Shown: positions 1-7,649 of the stretch, piece after piece
Numbering within the stretch: position 1 is the stretch's first letter
Layout: the number at the start of each line of letters is the position of its first letter
Source of the DNA: Acidobacteriota bacterium
GTDB lineage: Bacteria; Acidobacteriota; Aminicenantia; S016-38
NCBI GenBank assembly: GCA_015486055.1
Contig: WFSJ01000024.1
Location: forward strand, 1-46,828
Length of the DNA stretch: 46,828 nucleotides
Reading direction: 5' to 3'
Notes under the pieces: generated by a model
What the model saw: only the letters and a program-made list of their open reading frames with translations
Database searches by the model: none
What the model was told of the DNA's origin: nothing
Position numbers and translations under genes: made by a program

Positions 1-1084
1 CCGTAGATAAAAGTTCATAGATTTCTTCCTCCTCTCCGTTTTCTATCCAGTCTCTGAAAGAAGGACTGCCAGTTATTATGTCAAAAGGGAATTTCTGTTG
101 CTCATATTCATAAGGAGGCGGAAGGAACTCGGACTTTTTGTAAAAGGAAAAAATCCTTTTTGCAAGGAGAAGGCCTGTCTTTAAAGGCCTAAACCTTTTA
201 TCAAAGCAGCAGAGTTCAACCCCGAAACAGAGCTGCCCTTTATATTTATCAAAGGTTGGGGAAAAAGCAACCGGGAGGAATTTTACCCCATCAATTTCTC
301 CAAGGGAGCTTATAAGTTTATAGCCACTTATAAAAGGTGCTCCTATATATAAAAATGGTTTTGTCGTGCCCCTTCCCTCTGAGATATTTGTTCCCTCAAA
401 TATAACATTTCCACCATAGGCAAGCAGGGAATTGAAGGATGGAAGATTCGGAGAGGGATTTATCCATGGAAACCTGAGCTCTCTGAATGTTTGTTTCCTT
501 TTCCAATCTGACCTGAATACTTTAAGCTCAAGGCCAAAGCTTTGAACCTCATTGAACATCACAGCGAGTTCACCAATGCTCATCCCGTGTATCATCGGGA
601 GTGGGAATAACCCAACAAAGGAAGTGTAATTCATATCAAGAGGCTTTCCTTCAATGAGTTCACCCCCTAAAGGGTTTGGCCTGTCAAGCACGAAGATTGT
701 CTTTCCTTTTCCTTTTAATAGTTCCATCAATTTGTAAAGACTCCAGATGTATGTGTAAACCCTTACTCCTACATCCTGAATGTCTACAACGATTATATCT
801 ACATCCTCTATAAAATCAGGAAGAGTCGGGGAAGCGGAGTAAAATGGATGGATGGGAATGCCCAGTAGAGGATGATTCATTCCTTTGGTCTCTATCATGT
901 TTGCCTGCGCTTCATGGAAAAACCCGTGTTGGGGAGAAATTATCCCAAGCAGGTTAAAGTTTTCTGAAATGGCTATCTCCGAAGGGATTAAATTTGAGGT
1001 AAAAGATGCCTGATTTGAGAAAAGGGCAAAATTCATGCCCATAAACCTGTTTTTTTGGCTCAAAAACCTATCAATTCCCAACAT
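1..1084 (-). CDS. namZ: NamZ-like exo-beta-N-acetylmuramidase (DUF1343), 3' end cut by window edge
   Basis: Reading leftward from ATG at 1084, the frame is open to the window edge, giving about 361 residues without a stop. Segments typical of the DUF1343/NamZ family are visible: an N-terminal 'FALFSNQASF', 'SPQHGFFHEAQA', 'VVDIQDVGVRVYTYIW', 'VLDRPNPLGG' and 'MIHGMSIGELAVMFN'. NamZ enzymes remove terminal N-acetylmuramic acid from peptidoglycan fragments, so a role in wall recycling or scavenging is inferred. No signal peptide is evident. The start overlaps the 3' end of the upstream phosphatase gene by 14 bp, so it is the distal gene of an mscS-phosphatase-namZ operon. The family call is firm. 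The substrate is inferred from the family, and the C-terminus is not visible. Confidence 0.85.
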   Translation of the reverse strand, partial: MLGIDRFLSQKNRFMGMNFALFSNQASFTSNLIPSEIAISENFNLLGIISPQHGFFHEAQANMIETKGMNHPLLGIPIHPFYSASPTLPDFIEDVDIIVVDIQDVGVRVYTYIWSLYKLMELLKGKGKTIFVLDRPNPLGGELIEGKPLDMNYTSFVGLFPLPMIHGMSIGELAVMFNEVQSFGLELKVFRSDWKRKQTFRELRFPWINPSPNLPSFNSLLAYGGNVIFEGTNISEGRGTTKPFLYIGAPFISGYKLISSLGEIDGVKFLPVAFSPTFDKYKGQLCFGVELCCFDKRFRPLKTGLLLAKRIFSFYKKSEFLPPPYEYEQQKFPFDIITGSPSFRDWIENGEEEEIYELLST

Positions 1085-2504
1085 TCTTTACTATTCCCAC
1101 CATTGTTAGATCATCGTCCCTTTCCTCTCCGCATTGCTTTTCCATCTTCCTGAGGAGAGCATCCATGGCTTTGCTTGGTTTTTCCCAGTGTTCTTCTATT
1201 ATTCTTATAAGCCTTTTTACTCCAAACTCATTTCTCCCGCACCTTTGCTCCACTGCCCCATCTGTAAATAAATAAACTGCCTGATACTCTTTAAGATTTA
1301 TCTTTTTAACTGTGTAAACAGGGTCCTTTACAACCCCGAGGACAATATCGCTTCCCTCTTTCTGTTCAGCCTTGCCATCTTTTATAATGATTGGATAGTG
1401 ATGCCCAAAATTAACATATTCAAAGATCTTCTCTTTCTTTTTTAGATATCCAATTATTCCTGTTATAAATTGGTTGTCCTCAGTCTGGGAGAGAAAAAAC
1501 GCGTTCAAGCACTTTACCAATTTTTCCAAGGAAGTTTCCTTGGAGTAAATCATCAAGGCTGAATGAAAAAATGACATAAGAAGGGAGGCAGGAATGCCCT
1601 TTCCAGAAACATCTGCTATAACAACAAGGAGGTTGTCTTTGCCTTTCAATTTGAAGTTGAAGTAATCTCCTCCGACCTTATGGGCTGGTATCGTCCTGCC
1701 GTATATTTTGAAATCCTTGAATTTAGGGAATCTGCTTGGAAGAAAGTGGAACTGGATTCTCCTTGCCACCTCAAGCTCTTTCAGTGTAAGTTTGTGGTCA
1801 ACAAAGCTTGAGTAAAGCCTTGCCCGTTCTATAACTATTCCTGCTATAGAGGCAAAGACTTCAAGCACTCTCCTTTCCTTTTCTGTAAAAGAATTTTCCT
1901 TCGTATCCTCTATGTTTATAGCCCCGATTATTCTTTCTCCTACCCTTATCGGAACTACAATCTCTGCGCGGGTTTCTTCCTTAACCTTGTAATACCTCGG
2001 TTCATCTCTTACATCTCCGATTATGATAGGCTTTCCATGCATAATGGACCAACCGACAAGACCCTTTCCGAACTTCAGATGAAGGTGCTTTTTTTCCTCT
2101 CTTTTATATCCCTTGGAAAGAAGAGAAAATATTTCCTTCCTTTTCCTGTTAACAAGGTAAATTGAGAGAAACTCACCCGGAAGGATGGACCTTATAGTCC
2201 TTAGAACATCAGTTAATGTTTGTTTCCATCCAACTGATAAGGAGAGTTTTTCAGCGACTTCCGTAACCTTTTGAAGAGCTGTTGAGCTTCTCTGAAGTTC
2301 CTCGGCCTTATGGAAAAGGGAAATGAGCTTTCTTATGAGAGAAATTTCTCTTAAGCTCAATTCCCCTCTATATATGATACAACCCCCCCTTACTTTGCAT
2401 CTCTTCCCGTTCAATTGCCTGCCGAGAATTAATTTATCCTTCTTTACATAACCCCAATCCTGCCCGAGAATCTCCGAAATTATGGATTCAAACTCAGTCT
2501 TCAT
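1071..2504 (-). CDS. GAF domain plus PP2C/SpoIIE-type Ser/Thr phosphatase (RsbU-like)
   Basis: 477 aa. Residues 1-75 are an unrecognised N-terminal region. Residues ~85-232 form a GAF domain ('GKGLVGWSIMHGKPIIIGD', 'IVVPIRVGERIIGAINIED'). Residues ~245-475 form a SpoIIE/RsbU phosphatase domain with the metal-binding acidic motifs 'VGGDYFNF', 'VIADVSGKGIPASLLMS', 'LFTDGAVEQ' and 'RDDDLTMVGI'. In other bacteria such proteins dephosphorylate anti-sigma-factor antagonists or related regulators in response to a ligand sensed by GAF. No kinase or STAS partner is in the window. The start lies 11 bp inside the 3' end of mscS, so the two are probably translationally coupled. No membrane segment is seen, so it is cytoplasmic. 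The target is unknown. Confidence 0.9.
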   Translation of the reverse strand: MKTEFESIISEILGQDWGYVKKDKLILGRQLNGKRCKVRGGCIIYRGELSLREISLIRKLISLFHKAEELQRSSTALQKVTEVAEKLSLSVGWKQTLTDVLRTIRSILPGEFLSIYLVNRKRKEIFSLLSKGYKREEKKHLHLKFGKGLVGWSIMHGKPIIIGDVRDEPRYYKVKEETRAEIVVPIRVGERIIGAINIEDTKENSFTEKERRVLEVFASIAGIVIERARLYSSFVDHKLTLKELEVARRIQFHFLPSRFPKFKDFKIYGRTIPAHKVGGDYFNFKLKGKDNLLVVIADVSGKGIPASLLMSFFHSALMIYSKETSLEKLVKCLNAFFLSQTEDNQFITGIIGYLKKKEKIFEYVNFGHHYPIIIKDGKAEQKEGSDIVLGVVKDPVYTVKKINLKEYQAVYLFTDGAVEQRCGRNEFGVKRLIRIIEEHWEKPSKAMDALLRKMEKQCGEERDDDLTMVGIVKNVGN

Positions 2505-3408
2505 CCTTTTTCTCTAAAAAAGGGCTGTAAACCCTGTATGTGGGATAGGCAAGAGAAATCTCGGGTTCTTCAGAAAAAACCCTTAATATTTCTTCCCAGA
2601 TTTCCTCTTCACTTACCCTTCTCATCTTAGGCTTGCAAAGATATCTGATTGTAAGAAGAACACCGCTCTCCTTGACGGTTGTGTAAACTTTCGGATTTAA
2701 ATATTTGTAGTAAATCATGAATCTTGCCATCTTTTTCTTGAGTGCTTCCTTGGCTTCCTGAGAAAAATGAACAGAATGTTCATCAGCTATCTTGCTGAGG
2801 ATATTTTTTGCCTTTGCCCAGTTACTTTCAAAGGTAATGAGGACAGGAATTTCATTCCATATAAAACCAAACCCGTTATTGTAGTTTACAAGATGATGGG
2901 AGAAAACATATCTGTTTGGTATATGAACCACTCTTCCAGTGGACTGGTCTGATTCCACCCAGTTTCCAACCTCAAGAAGAGAAAATTGAAACGTCCTTAT
3001 GTCTACAACATCTCCCTTCACCCCGGTCACTTCAACCCTGTCTCCAATATTAAAGGGTCTGCGCAGGATTATGAACAACCAGCCAATCCAGTCAACTATA
3101 ATGTCTTTCATAGCCACAGCAAGACCCGCGGAAAACAATCCTATTATTGTGACGAACTGAGAGAGTTTCTCCGCCCAGATAAAGAGAATTATTATGAAAG
3201 CTGAAAATGAAGAGAGATAAGCTGAAACTTTCCTTACCCTGTATTTTGATTTAACACTTCCGCTCTGGGACTTTATAAAGATAAGAACCATCCGGTGGAT
3301 TACAAAGAATATTATTATTACAAGCAAGGAAAGGGCTATTTTCTTTAGAGGAAATCCCCCTGAAAAGAAAGGAGATTTGAGAAATTCTTTTATTTTTTCC
3401 ACAAGCAT
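2494..3408 (-). CDS. MscS-family small-conductance mechanosensitive channel
   Basis: 304 aa. Three hydrophobic segments (about residues 22-45, 62-85 and 85-112) are followed by the MscS beta domain ('RRPFNIGDRVEVTGVKGDV', then 'IPNRYVF' and 'LVNYNNGF') and a C-terminal alpha/beta region. The pore helix is the Gly/Ala-rich stretch 'GLFSAGLAVAMKDIIVDWI'. The family releases solutes across the inner membrane on osmotic downshock. ATG at 3408 has no Shine-Dalgarno and directly follows TAAAAT (3409-3414). An in-frame GTG at 3402 lies 6 nt after that hexamer, matching the leaderless pattern elsewhere in the window, so the true start may be two codons downstream. First gene of the leftward operon. 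Confidence 0.9.
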   Translation of the reverse strand: MLVEKIKEFLKSPFFSGGFPLKKIALSLLVIIIFFVIHRMVLIFIKSQSGSVKSKYRVRKVSAYLSSFSAFIIILFIWAEKLSQFVTIIGLFSAGLAVAMKDIIVDWIGWLFIILRRPFNIGDRVEVTGVKGDVVDIRTFQFSLLEVGNWVESDQSTGRVVHIPNRYVFSHHLVNYNNGFGFIWNEIPVLITFESNWAKAKNILSKIADEHSVHFSQEAKEALKKKMARFMIYYKYLNPKVYTTVKESGVLLTIRYLCKPKMRRVSEEEIWEEILRVFSEEPEISLAYPTYRVYSPFLEKKDED

Positions 3409-3425
3409 ATTTTACAGGGCTACCC

Positions 3426-3454
3426 TTGACAATTCCACTCTTTTTTAGGAGAAT
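3426..3454 (+). promoter_or_regulatory. Promoter for tRNA-Phe
   Basis: TTGACA at 3426-3431, a 17-nt spacer and GAGAAT at 3449-3454. Initiation near 3461 would give a tRNA precursor with only a few 5' leader bases. The -35 is perfect; the -10 matches at four of six positions. Confidence 0.55.
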
Positions 3455-3464
3455 AATTTAATAA

Positions 3465-3537
3465 GCCGGGATAGCTCAGACGGTAGAGCAGGGGACTGAA
3501 AATCCCCGTGTCGGCGGTTCGATTCCGTCTCCCGGCA
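3465..3537 (+). tRNA. tRNA-Phe(GAA)
   Basis: A 73-nt cloverleaf. Acceptor GCCGGGA pairs with TCCCGGC, followed by discriminator A. The anticodon stem GGGGA/TCCCC encloses loop CTGAAAA (anticodon GAA), and the T arm carries TTCGATT. CCA is not encoded (ATTT follows), so the CCA-adding enzyme is needed. Seven T residues follow directly, and a CDS starts 11 nt after the discriminator base. Confidence 0.97.
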
Positions 3538-3548
3538 TTTTTTTATGT

Positions 3549-4409
3549 ATGGAAAAGCACACAAAAATGGAGATCAGAAATTTCGCTTATATAATAAGCG
3601 GTTCCATTGTTATAGGATTTGCCTATGCCTTATTCCTTATTCCTCATCACATAGTTCCAGGCGGTGTTTCGGGAATAGCTATTATACTGAACTATTTCTT
3701 TAAACTTCCTGTAGGAACAGTTTCTTTGGTTCTTAACATACCGATTCTTTATCTTGGAGTGAAGGTCCTTGGAGGAAAATATGGACTTCGCACTATCGTG
3801 GGAATGTTTATTTTGAACTTTGCCATTGACTTCATGCATGAAGTCCTGAAGTTGCCCTCAGGGACCGGAAATCCCCTCCTTGCTTCCATATATGGGGGAA
3901 TCCTGCTCGGTCTTGGGCTTGGCCTTGTCTTCAAGGGAAGAGCTTCCACAGGGGGGACAGATGTTATAGGAATGATAATAAATAAATGGACTGGGATGAG
4001 TATTGGGGTAGGAATATTCATGGTTGATTTTATAATAATATCCTGTGCGGGGATAGCTTTCCACTCGTTGGAAGCCCCTCTATTTGGTTATCTGACTCTA
4101 TTTTTGTCTTCCAAACTAATAGACTTTGTTCTGGAAGGCTGGAGCTATGCAAAATTAGCCGTAATAATTACAGAAAAGGAGGAGGAGATAAAGGAATTTG
4201 TCCTTAAAAAAATGGGAAGGTCAGGGACATTTCTTTACGGAGAAACATTCTTCCTTGGGAAACCAAGAAGAGTTGTCATGACTGTTATATCAAGGAAGGA
4301 ATTTCCCGGCTTAAGACAGGAAATAAGAAAAATAGACCCTAACTCCTTCATGATAGCTACAGAAGTTTACGAAGTTATAGGAAAAGGATTTAAGGCCCGC
4401 GGCCTGTGA
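3549..4409 (+). CDS. YitT family membrane protein (YitT_membrane + DUF2179)
   Basis: 286 aa with about five to six transmembrane segments in residues 10-200, including 'IPHHIVPGGVSGIAIIL', 'LVLNIPILYLGVKVLGGKY' and 'GRASTGGTDVIGMII', all characteristic of the YitT family. Residues ~215-275 form the soluble DUF2179 tail ('GRSGTFLYGETFF', 'VVMTVISRKE', 'DPNSFMIATEV'). Its transport role is not settled in the family. The ATG is only 11 nt after the tRNA-Phe discriminator base and has no Shine-Dalgarno, so expression probably comes from the tRNA transcript, with tRNA 3' processing creating a very short leader (inference). The 3' end overlaps the convergent thioredoxin-like gene by 20 bp. Confidence 0.9.
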   Translation: MEKHTKMEIRNFAYIISGSIVIGFAYALFLIPHHIVPGGVSGIAIILNYFFKLPVGTVSLVLNIPILYLGVKVLGGKYGLRTIVGMFILNFAIDFMHEVLKLPSGTGNPLLASIYGGILLGLGLGLVFKGRASTGGTDVIGMIINKWTGMSIGVGIFMVDFIIISCAGIAFHSLEAPLFGYLTLFLSSKLIDFVLEGWSYAKLAVIITEKEEEIKEFVLKKMGRSGTFLYGETFFLGKPRRVVMTVISRKEFPGLRQEIRKIDPNSFMIATEVYEVIGKGFKARGL

Positions 4410-4773
4410 GGATTTCAGCTAAATCCTCTTCAATGGACTTTTTCGGATGTTCTATTATCCTGCCTATTTCTTCATTGTTCCTATAAATAATGAATGTGGG
4501 GACCCTTTCAATATTGTATTTTGTTCTCAAAGGGTGTTTTCTCGTTCTGGGAAGAGGTAAAAGCTCATAAGATATATCAGGATTTTGCGCTTCCCAAATC
4601 ACCTTTATGAACTGGGGAACATGGAGTTGAGAATCCTTACACCAATAACCAAAGACCACAAGAACCTTATAGTTCCCCTTAACCTTAGCTATTTCTTCAA
4701 TAGCCTTTTTCTTTGGATGATAATTGGGAAAGAGCAGGGAAAATGTAAACAGTAATGGGATGATTCCCTTCAT
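4390..4773 (-). CDS. Thioredoxin-like protein with a single active-site Cys
   Basis: 127 aa. The hydrophobic N-terminus (residues 1-17, 'MKGIIPLLFTFSLLFP') looks like an export signal or membrane anchor. The rest is a thioredoxin-like fold: 'YKVLVVFGYWCKDSQLHVP' places Cys45 where the CXXC motif begins, but the second Cys is Ser48, and a cis-Pro segment 'RVPTFIIYRN' follows. A CXXS-like site suggests a monothiol or non-redox role rather than a classical disulfide reductase. It starts 3 bp after the exbD stop, so the two are co-transcribed, which suggests an envelope function. The family fold is fairly sure; the reaction is unknown. Confidence 0.7.
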   Translation of the reverse strand: MKGIIPLLFTFSLLFPNYHPKKKAIEEIAKVKGNYKVLVVFGYWCKDSQLHVPQFIKVIWEAQNPDISYELLPLPRTRKHPLRTKYNIERVPTFIIYRNNEEIGRIIEHPKKSIEEDLAEILTGRGP

Positions 4774-4776
4774 TTT

Positions 4777-5202
4777 TTATTCTGCTGGAATTGGAACAAG
4801 GGCTACTGCATCTGCCCCTGCAGTTTTGCACTTATCAATCAGGTCAACAACATTCTGATAGCGAACCTTTGGCCCCACCCTGAGGAATATCCTCCTGTCA
4901 ATTCTGGTGGAGAACTTCATCTTCAAAGTTTCAATAAGCGCATCATAAGTTACTGGCTGATTATTCAAGCTTATATCCATCTTTCCTGCAGCACCCTTTT
5001 TTACAACCAGCATTGGAATTGTAGATTTAGTAATGGTCTGTCCTTTTACAGGAGTTTGAACCTCGGGGAGTTTCACATCCATTCCCTGCTGAGCAACAGG
5101 AGTGAGAACCATGAAAATTATCAGAAGGACCAATAAAACATCACAGAAAGGAACCACATTGGGATCGGATTTTATTCCACCACTTTCTGCAGAAATACTC
5201 AT
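4777..5202 (-). CDS. exbD: ExbD/TolR family energy-transducing protein
   Basis: 141 aa. After a short cytoplasmic N-terminus there is one transmembrane helix, 'DPNVVPFCDVLLVLLIIFMV', with the conserved proton-path Asp in 'PFCDV'. A periplasmic domain follows ('QGMDVKLPEV' through 'VVDLIDKCKTAGADAVALVP'). ExbD works with an ExbB/MotA-type channel to couple the proton gradient to outer-membrane events; no exbB is visible here. The start is ATG 5202 rather than the TTG just upstream, because AAGGAGG lies 7 nt before the ATG. A strong promoter precedes it. A thioredoxin-like gene follows in the same operon, and a barrel protein gene diverges. Confidence 0.92.
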   Translation of the reverse strand: MSISAESGGIKSDPNVVPFCDVLLVLLIIFMVLTPVAQQGMDVKLPEVQTPVKGQTITKSTIPMLVVKKGAAGKMDISLNNQPVTYDALIETLKMKFSTRIDRRIFLRVGPKVRYQNVVDLIDKCKTAGADAVALVPIPAE

Positions 5203-5230
5203 CAATTTTCCTCCTTGATTTTCTCAAGAA

Positions 5231-5259
5231 ATTTTACCCCCTATTTCTTATGATGTCAA
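5231..5259 (-). promoter_or_regulatory. Promoter for the exbD operon
   Basis: On the minus strand: TTGACA (5259-5254), a 17-nt spacer, TAAAAT (5236-5231). The leader is about 22 nt and contains AAGGAGG. Confidence 0.75.
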
Positions 5260-5314
5260 TCTGAAATTTTCATTGTTTTTACAAATTTGTATTTGACATG
5301 AGTTAAAAATTCCT

Positions 5315-5343
5315 TTGACATTCCAAATCAATTAACTTATTAT
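5315..5343 (+). promoter_or_regulatory. Promoter for the barrel protein gene
   Basis: TTGACA (5315-5320), a 17-nt spacer, TATTAT (5338-5343). GGAGG (5359-5363) and ATG 5370 follow. A second TTGACA at 5293-5298 lacks a good -10. Confidence 0.75.
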
Positions 5344-5369
5344 CTAAAACAAAAAGATGGAGGTTTGAA

Positions 5370-5897
5370 ATGAGAAAAGCGAACTTGTTGACCATTGTTT
5401 TTTCACTAATTCTGATTGTCCCGTTATTTTCAGGCACAAAGATAGTCTCTGTAAATCCAATAGGATTGATCTTTGGAGATCTAAATGTTGGAGTAGAATA
5501 TCTGAGGCCTTCCTGTCTTAATCCTGTGATCGGTGGGGACCTATATATTTATTCCTCTGGGGGTTGGAGCACTTTTGGTTTTGGCCTCAGAGGTGGGATA
5601 AGGAAATATTTACAAAGGACCTCAGGGGAAGGGCTATATTTGGGGGGATATGCAGAGACAGGATTTCTTTCTGCTAAATATTTATCAAGTTCTACGAATT
5701 CCTTTCTTTTTGGGATATCTGGAGGTCCTGGATATCAGGCGATTTTCAATAATAAATATATAGTTGGGCTTGAAGGGGGAATTTCTTTTTGGGCCTCAAG
5801 CGGAATAAGCGTCGGAATAGGAGGAGAAACCTATAATCTCGGACATTACTCCGGAGTTAAACCTTATGGAGCAATCTATTTAGGAATAAAGATTTAA
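5370..5897 (+). CDS. Small exported beta-barrel-like outer-membrane protein
   Basis: 175 aa. Residues 1-22 ('MRKANLLTIVFSLILIVPLF') form a Sec signal peptide with cleavage probably near 'SGT'. The mature part alternates polar and hydrophobic residues with many Gly and aromatics ('GLIFGDLNVGVEYL', 'GGWSTFGFGLRGGI', 'YLGGYAETGF', 'GGPGYQAIF', 'VGLEGGISFW') and ends in 'PYGAIYLGIKI', the pattern of a small (about eight-strand) outer-membrane barrel. No specific family is recognised. It has its own promoter and GGAGG and is transcribed away from exbD; a perfect palindrome follows its stop. Localisation is inferred; the function is unknown. Confidence 0.75.
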   Translation: MRKANLLTIVFSLILIVPLFSGTKIVSVNPIGLIFGDLNVGVEYLRPSCLNPVIGGDLYIYSSGGWSTFGFGLRGGIRKYLQRTSGEGLYLGGYAETGFLSAKYLSSSTNSFLFGISGGPGYQAIFNNKYIVGLEGGISFWASSGISVGIGGETYNLGHYSGVKPYGAIYLGIKI

Positions 5898-5908
5898 ACT
5901 TGCTATAT

Positions 5909-5928
5909 GGGAAGCAAATTTGCTTCCC
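5909..5928. terminator. Perfect 20-bp palindrome between convergent genes
   Basis: GGGAAGCAAA followed directly by TTTGCTTCCC, between the barrel gene stop (5897) and the convergent pckA stop (5937). It can form a hairpin from either strand. T-tracts are weak on both sides, so a bidirectional terminator or transcript-end stabiliser is likely but not certain. Confidence 0.55.
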
Positions 5929-5936
5929 CTCCTGTT

Positions 5937-7565
5937 TCAGATTTCAACTGCCTTGAGTATTTCCTCGTAAAGACCCGGGAATTTCTTCATATATTCTTTC
6001 CTCTCCTGGATTAGCTGGTTTGTAAGCTTTTCTGCCGTCTCCTCTGTATAGTAATTGGAAAGGGAAAAGGGTTTAAGGTCAAGGTCCGGGATGTGCTTTG
6101 GAACGAGAGTTTTGAATTTGGAGTGTTTCTCCCACTGGATTGTGTTTTTCATAATTGCCCTTATTGCTGCTGCATTGTCCTTTATCTTTATCTTGTAAAA
6201 TCCAGTTCCCCTGTCATTTCCAGCTTCTCCTATTTTGCCTGTATTCATTAGATATGCTTGAACCTTGTCCTGCGGTAGCCCTCTATAAAGGTCATAAAAT
6301 ATGTTTCCCTCTTCTCCTTCAGGTCCAACTATGAAAGGGTTTGTTCCAACAACCCTGACTGACTGGCCTGCCTTTGTTGGGTCCCCTGCAGAGGTTTCTA
6401 TACTCTCCCCGAGCATAAAGGTAGCTGCTGCCTGCGCTGGGTTAAGCTTCTGGATCATTGGAAGTATGTCGCTTCTCCTTGTTATGAAAAGGAATATAAG
6501 ACCGTCTATCTCTGAAAGTGGAGGGATGTTTATGGTATCTGATTTCCACTCTCCGAGGTCTGACCACTGGATTATTCCCCTTCCATTTCCCGTTAGTGTG
6601 AGGTCCTGAAAGTACACTTCACCCTTCCAGTCAGCTAAAACATTTTCAAGAAGTGCGGAGGGTTTTCTCGCTGACTCGTAAATTAAAGGCTGAGATTCCC
6701 TTTCAAGGCCGTCTGTTTTTATAAAAAATCCTATTTCAGTCCCATAAGCAGAGCCATCAGGCCTGAGTGCAACGAAATCGTCCTGAACTATCCAGACCCT
6801 TTCTCCTTCTTCGGGATTTAGACCCCATGGGTGGACAGAATGGGTTGTTTTCCCTGTGCCTGAAAGCCCAAAAAGCAATATTGAATATGTTTTCAGCTTC
6901 CCATCCTTGTCTTTTACCCTTGCCAGCTTGGTCCCTGCATGAAGCCCAAGATATCCCTTGTCCCTCTTTGCCCTATACATTGCCATTCTCAGGAAGCCCT
7001 TCTTTATTTCCCCGTAATAATCAGTGCCGAGGACAAAGGTCAGGTTTATTTCAGGAAATACAATGACCTGGCGGTCTTTTTCCTGCCATTCCGGAATGAA
7101 AACTATATAAAGTTCAGGTCCCGGGGCATTTGGGTTGTAATCAGGAAGGGATTGAGTCCACATATAAGGGAGCCTTATGGTGTCTCTTCTTCCTATTGAG
7201 AAAAGAAGGTGCATGTGAGGGTTAAAGTCCGGATTTATTCCCATATTCCTGTGGTGCTGTATTAGGGGAGCTTTTTTTAGGTATTGGAAAACGAGTTCCA
7301 AAGTCTGAGGAAGTTTTTCAAGGAGTTTTTTCCTTTCATCTGTCCATGGGATGGAGTTCATAAGCTCCTGGTCATCAGCATATAAATAAGTGAGCTTCGC
7401 GCTTCTGTTTCTTACTGATGTGAGGAACGCTAAGCTTCCATCCTTTGTAATAAATCCGTGCTTCACAGCCTCCTCCTTCATCTCTTCAACTGAAGGAGTC
7501 CTGACATTAGGATATTCAAAGGCTTTCTTTACCCTTTCAAGAATTTCCTTTTGATTTAAATTCAT
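5937..7565 (-). CDS. pckA: ATP-dependent phosphoenolpyruvate carboxykinase
   Basis: 542 aa, the usual length for ATP-type PEPCK. It contains 'GTDYYGEIKKG' (the paired Lys), 'GYLGLHAG' (metal-binding His), the kinase P-loop 'LFGLSGTGKTTHS', and 'VQDDFVALRPDGSAYGTE' (metal-binding Asp segment). PEPCK interconverts oxaloacetate and PEP with ATP/ADP. With the glycolytic operon at 30759-33666 this gives the cell a gluconeogenic or anaplerotic node. The C-terminal half ('LGESIETSAGDPTKAGQS') departs from the classic sequence, so this is a divergent branch. GGAGGTTGCT precedes ATG 7565, and a promoter is visible. Monocistronic. Confidence 0.95.
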   Translation of the reverse strand: MNLNQKEILERVKKAFEYPNVRTPSVEEMKEEAVKHGFITKDGSLAFLTSVRNRSAKLTYLYADDQELMNSIPWTDERKKLLEKLPQTLELVFQYLKKAPLIQHHRNMGINPDFNPHMHLLFSIGRRDTIRLPYMWTQSLPDYNPNAPGPELYIVFIPEWQEKDRQVIVFPEINLTFVLGTDYYGEIKKGFLRMAMYRAKRDKGYLGLHAGTKLARVKDKDGKLKTYSILLFGLSGTGKTTHSVHPWGLNPEEGERVWIVQDDFVALRPDGSAYGTEIGFFIKTDGLERESQPLIYESARKPSALLENVLADWKGEVYFQDLTLTGNGRGIIQWSDLGEWKSDTINIPPLSEIDGLIFLFITRRSDILPMIQKLNPAQAAATFMLGESIETSAGDPTKAGQSVRVVGTNPFIVGPEGEEGNIFYDLYRGLPQDKVQAYLMNTGKIGEAGNDRGTGFYKIKIKDNAAAIRAIMKNTIQWEKHSKFKTLVPKHIPDLDLKPFSLSNYYTEETAEKLTNQLIQERKEYMKKFPGLYEEILKAVEI

Positions 7566-7593
7566 AGCAACCTCCAGCCTATTCAGTAAGGAG

Positions 7594-7622
7594 ATTTTAA
7601 TATAATTTCATCATTATGTAAA
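7594..7622 (-). promoter_or_regulatory. Promoter for pckA
   Basis: On the minus strand: TTTACA (7622-7617), 17 nt, TAAAAT (7599-7594). The leader contains GGAGG. It overlaps the divergent promoter region of the TPR gene. Confidence 0.65.
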
Positions 7623-7637
7623 TCCAGGCAAATGTAA

Positions 7638-7643
7638 TATAAT
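7638..7643 (+). promoter_or_regulatory. -10 box of the TPR protein gene, predicted leaderless
   Basis: TATAAT lies 6 nt before ATG 7650. Initiation about 7 nt downstream falls on the A of the ATG. There is no Shine-Dalgarno and no good -35 at 16-18 nt. Confidence 0.6.
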
Positions 7644-7649
7644 TTAACT

